From contig NZ_NMQR01000020.1 of assembly GCF_003545805.1 (NCBI RefSeq), positions 1 through 49,580 on the forward strand: DNA of 49,580 bases, read 5' to 3'. Below are positions 47,139 through 49,580 of the stretch, piece by piece. A model generated the notes under the pieces. It saw only the letters and a program-made list of their open reading frames with translations, was not told the DNA's origin and searched no databases. The position numbers were made by a program, and so were the translations under genes. Within the stretch, counting starts at the first letter, position 1. The number at the start of each line of letters is the position of its first letter. Source of the DNA: Photorhabdus sp. CRCIA-P01 (GTDB lineage: Bacteria; Pseudomonadota; Gammaproteobacteria; Enterobacterales; Enterobacteriaceae).

Positions 47139-48572
47139 TTAGGTTTCTAGCATAACTTCATTTATCCAGCAGTGGTGCATTCCCATTGGGATATGGTGCG
47201 GCAAACGTAATCTGCACGCCATTGAGAGATCATCAGCATTTAAAACCACGATATCTGTACAGTGTAATTTTTCGACATAAACCTTGAAAATAAGCCAACC
47301 ATCATCTTCTTTAACAGAATCCTCTTTGGCTACAAAAACAGGTTCTTCAGGCAAGTCATTATCAAAACTGTGGCTTAATACACTCTCGTTAAAAAAATCA
47401 AATTTAATTATTGATCTCTCTTCACTTTCAGAATCCCCCCAGCAAACGAACCAGGCATATCGGTTCTTTCTACCACAGACTATAGGGTTTATGGCTGGGA
47501 AATCAGTATTTCCCCTGAATAAAATTTCTTTATCGACATTCCCGGATACAGTGGATAAAGTAAAACGACAAAGCTCTGAACTATTATTTTCAAATATATT
47601 GTGTGTAAATACTGGGAATGACCTCCAAAATGAGGCATCAAAAATCACATTCCCACTGGCATCTTCATAGCCATTTACGAAGTGAAAAATAAATCCAGGA
47701 ACTGCATCATAGAATTTCGCATCATGGCATTCTCTTGAAACTAAAAGAATTCTGCTATCTTCACTTTCACGTGAACTCATGGATGCAAGGATGCTTTCAT
47801 TGCCAATTATATTCCTCAACGTAAGCTTTATATGCGGTCCACCTAAAAAAAATAAAAAGTAATTTTTTGTCACTATGAAATCGTGAATTAAGTACCTTTT
47901 CTTAAACCGAATATTGCGTATAACAGTCAGGTCACCGGCACTGTCTATTTTGTATAGCGTCAACTTAGAACCAATACCATATGTCACACCAAATCCATAT
48001 AAATTATCATCATCTGGTATTTTTTTAGGATGTGCTGTAAAGGGTACTTCACAAAGGTTAAGTTTGGGAAGGAAAGAAAATCGTGTTCTTAGCTTTCCAG
48101 AAAAATCATATTTTGAAATTGTCTCAAGAGTTACCGGATTAATTAAATGTGGCATCCCTCCTTCCCATAACGCCAAAAGTCTATGAGAATGATACACAAT
48201 ATTTGTATTTGCCGGATTTTTAATAATAAAAAATCTCATCCTGAGTTTTAGTTTTTTGGGGACGGTTCCAACTGAGCGATACAGTAACCTTTGAGCTTTT
48301 TCCTCTCTTAAGTATTCCTTTGTTAATACATGTCTGTTTCTATAGAATACCCCATTATCACTGAACGTTACTTTAAATATCATCCCATCTCCATCAAATG
48401 GATGATTATAATATTCGTCTCCTCTGTGCAGGCGACCGGGACCAATTCTAAAGAAAGTACCTTTTAACTTTGAAGGAACTTCTCCCTCAATAGGAACTAA
48501 TTTTGAATCAAGTTCCTCCAACTGAGATTGAAAGGGATTCAGATGGTTTTTCGAGAATACAAAATTGCTCAA
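47139..48572 (-). CDS. Carotenoid cleavage oxygenase (RPE65/CCD family)
   Basis: 477 residues; the start is TTG at 48572 with GAGGTG properly spaced upstream. Family blocks: GTFFRIGPGRLHRGDEYYNH, PFDGDGMIFKVTF, and LLALWEGGMPHLINP. The four iron-binding histidines are visible at about 181 (TAHPKK), 230 (LIHDFIV), 297 (FHFVNGYED) and 466 (PMGMHH). The usual second-shell Glu of 'EFPRI' is Asp here (TDFPAINP). It splits a carotenoid double bond. With beta-carotene as the only predicted local substrate, the product may be retinal or another apocarotenal. It is much more AT-rich than crtY-crtI and sits upstream of crtE, so it may have joined the operon separately. No rhodopsin or Blh gene is in the window. 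Confidence 0.88.
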   Translation of the reverse strand: MSNFVFSKNHLNPFQSQLEELDSKLVPIEGEVPSKLKGTFFRIGPGRLHRGDEYYNHPFDGDGMIFKVTFSDNGVFYRNRHVLTKEYLREEKAQRLLYRSVGTVPKKLKLRMRFFIIKNPANTNIVYHSHRLLALWEGGMPHLINPVTLETISKYDFSGKLRTRFSFLPKLNLCEVPFTAHPKKIPDDDNLYGFGVTYGIGSKLTLYKIDSAGDLTVIRNIRFKKRYLIHDFIVTKNYFLFFLGGPHIKLTLRNIIGNESILASMSSRESEDSRILLVSRECHDAKFYDAVPGFIFHFVNGYEDASGNVIFDASFWRSFPVFTHNIFENNSSELCRFTLSTVSGNVDKEILFRGNTDFPAINPIVCGRKNRYAWFVCWGDSESEERSIIKFDFFNESVLSHSFDNDLPEEPVFVAKEDSVKEDDGWLIFKVYVEKLHCTDIVVLNADDLSMACRLRLPHHIPMGMHHCWINEVMLET

Positions 48573-48858
48573 GTCTTCACCTCTATATTTCCAACCGAAT
48601 ACCGAATAATAAGTAATGATTTAATACCGGCGCTCTATTAAGAAGATACAACGATATTAAAGTAACAGCACTGTGCTGAAGATGAACAGAACTATTTTTT
48701 TTCAAATGGATTTTTATAACTGAAATCACAAAAAAGAATTCTGCTACTAACTAACACACTTTTGGTGTGATGGTGTACATGTAGAAGGGTGACTGAAATA
48801 TTAGGAGCAATGCCTGATAAACGTGTTCTCAGGCTCGGAACGTGAGAGAGTGCAAGCA
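48573..48858. other. Upstream region of the carotenoid operon
   Basis: Probably contains the operon promoter. A small perfect hairpin CACAC-TTTTG-GTGTG lies at 48755-48769. No gene is supported. Confidence 0.4.
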
Positions 48859-48884
48859 TGAACTGTCCCCCAAATGTTGGACAC
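48859..48884. mobile_element. Lone IS3-family-like terminal repeat
   Basis: TGAACTGTCCCCCAAATGTT with GGACA after it resembles the terminal inverted repeats of IS150-group IS3 elements (TGTACTG-CCCC-N-TGTTGGACA style). There is no matching end or transposase nearby, so it would be a relic. Confidence 0.4.
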
Positions 48885-48923
48885 TAATCCGTACATAGGG
48901 AGGCAGTTTAAAAATGGAAGGTT

Positions 48924-49052
48924 TATACTCGTTATCCTTCAAGTTGCCTCTTTGTTGGCTGCGCTCACTCACCCCGGTCACATAGTTAGCCATGCTCCCG
49001 GGGATTCACTCCCTTGCCGTCGCGATGCATCTTGAAATCCATAGGGTATATA
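48924..49052. repeat. ERIC repeat, copy 5
   Basis: 129 bp from TATACTC to GGGTATATAT, same sub-type and orientation as copies 3 and 4. It ends five bases before the stop of the minus-strand hypothetical gene, so it becomes that gene's 3' untranslated region. Confidence 0.92.
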
Positions 49053-49056
49053 TGTA

Positions 49057-49386
49057 TTACGAAATATCGATCAAACCAAGATCACTACTTAATGTCGTAC
49101 CACTGATATCGTAGCTGGCAAGTACTTGGCTTCCTTTTTTGTATAAAAAAGCTTTACGGGCTTCATTATCATTTCCCCATACTACAAATACATGCATAAA
49201 AACTATTGAGCCATCAGGAACTCCAAGATCGCCAGGGTCAACAGTATCTGTTAATCCAAGAGTAATATTATTACCTTGTTTACTTAAATGCTTTTCACCG
49301 TCGCCATCCATATAACTGAATTGGATTCTAGCAACAAATCCACCTGAATTTTTAAGACTCATCTTGCCAATTTCTTGCAATGTCAT
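49057..49386 (-). CDS. Small conserved-looking hypothetical protein
   Basis: 109 residues from the ATG at 49386; the ribosome site AAGGAGAC four bases before it is strong and rules out the upstream start at 49419. I do not recognise the family. The sequence is polar with alternating hydrophobic residues (FVARIQFSYMDGDGEKHL, IVFMHVFVVWGNDNEARKAF). It has no signal peptide, helix anchor or Cys, which suggests a compact beta-sandwich protein in the cytoplasm or released by another route. The conserved-looking 'NDNEARKAF' could be useful for searches. It lies upstream of the carotenoid operon on the same strand, but an ERIC copy and about 480 bases separate them. Upstream 49387-49580 is AT-rich with no other gene visible. 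Confidence 0.65.
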   Translation of the reverse strand: MTLQEIGKMSLKNSGGFVARIQFSYMDGDGEKHLSKQGNNITLGLTDTVDPGDLGVPDGSIVFMHVFVVWGNDNEARKAFLYKKGSQVLASYDISGTTLSSDLGLIDIS

Positions 49387-49580
49387 CACAGTCTCCTTTT
49401 GAGAAAAAATTAATAACATTTAGCTATTCAACTACATAAGTCGTCTAAGATGTATTAAATAAAAAATAAACCTTAACAGGTGAGGTAAATAACACATTAA
49501 AACCACTATAACAAATAATTATTATAGGTATTCTATGAAAAAATAAAAATTATCTTGATAAGCACCAAGAATAAATGATT

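Overview
The window looks like a chromosome segment of an insect-associated member of the Morganellaceae, most likely Photorhabdus (Xenorhabdus is the alternative). The evidence is: an AT-rich enterobacterial backbone; proteins that closely match the E. coli enzymes in the same gene order (lysC/pgi, ubiC-ubiA, plsB/dgkA, lexA, zur, dusA, qorA/dnaB-alr-tyrB, uvrA/ssb); and five ERIC repeats. The genus is an inference; the family-level call is firmer.

Layout. (1) 1-1705, minus strand: a D-alanylation operon dltC-dltD-dltX-dltB. It includes a 41-codon DltX-like microprotein, and dltB runs off the left edge. Gene debris follows to about 2.2 kb. (2) 2.3-11.8 kb: conserved backbone lysC, pgi, ubiC, ubiA, plsB, dgkA, lexA (two SOS boxes) and zur. 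(3) 12.1-16.5 kb: accessory genes, namely a DUF1266 membrane protein, a Tat-exported FMN lactate-oxidase-like enzyme, and an orphan phage tail-fibre/assembly pair just upstream of dusA. (4) 16.9-24.2 kb: dusA, a racemase remnant, a DD-carboxypeptidase, a small secreted protein, a LysR regulator and a second PBP1b-like bifunctional peptidoglycan synthase. (5) 24.5-36.9 kb: qorA, dnaB, alr, tyrB, a GNAT acetyltransferase, psuK-psuG (pseudouridine catabolism), uvrA and ssb. (6) 36.9-41.2 kb: the most unusual part. A 5' fragment of a group II intron abuts the ssb stop codon. Next comes a run of RNA hairpins, then a two-gene operon encoding an unclassified (UG/Abi-like) reverse transcriptase and a family A DNA polymerase. 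(7) 41.3-48.6 kb, minus strand: a carotenoid operon, carotenoid oxygenase-crtE-idi2-crtY-crtI-crtB, predicted to make beta-carotene and cleave it. (8) To the end: a lone IS3-like end, an ERIC copy and a small conserved hypothetical gene.

How the parts work together. The backbone supplies aspartate-family amino acids, ubiquinone, phospholipid, SOS repair and replication functions. Several accessory genes act on the cell envelope: the dlt genes add D-alanine to an envelope polymer, the carboxypeptidase and PBP1b paralogue act on peptidoglycan, and housekeeping alr makes D-alanine. The RT-PolA pair resembles antiphage RT systems: one enzyme could copy an RNA template into DNA and the other could synthesise the second strand. 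That function is inferred, not shown.

Limits: everything here was read by eye. No database search, folding program or codon statistics were run.
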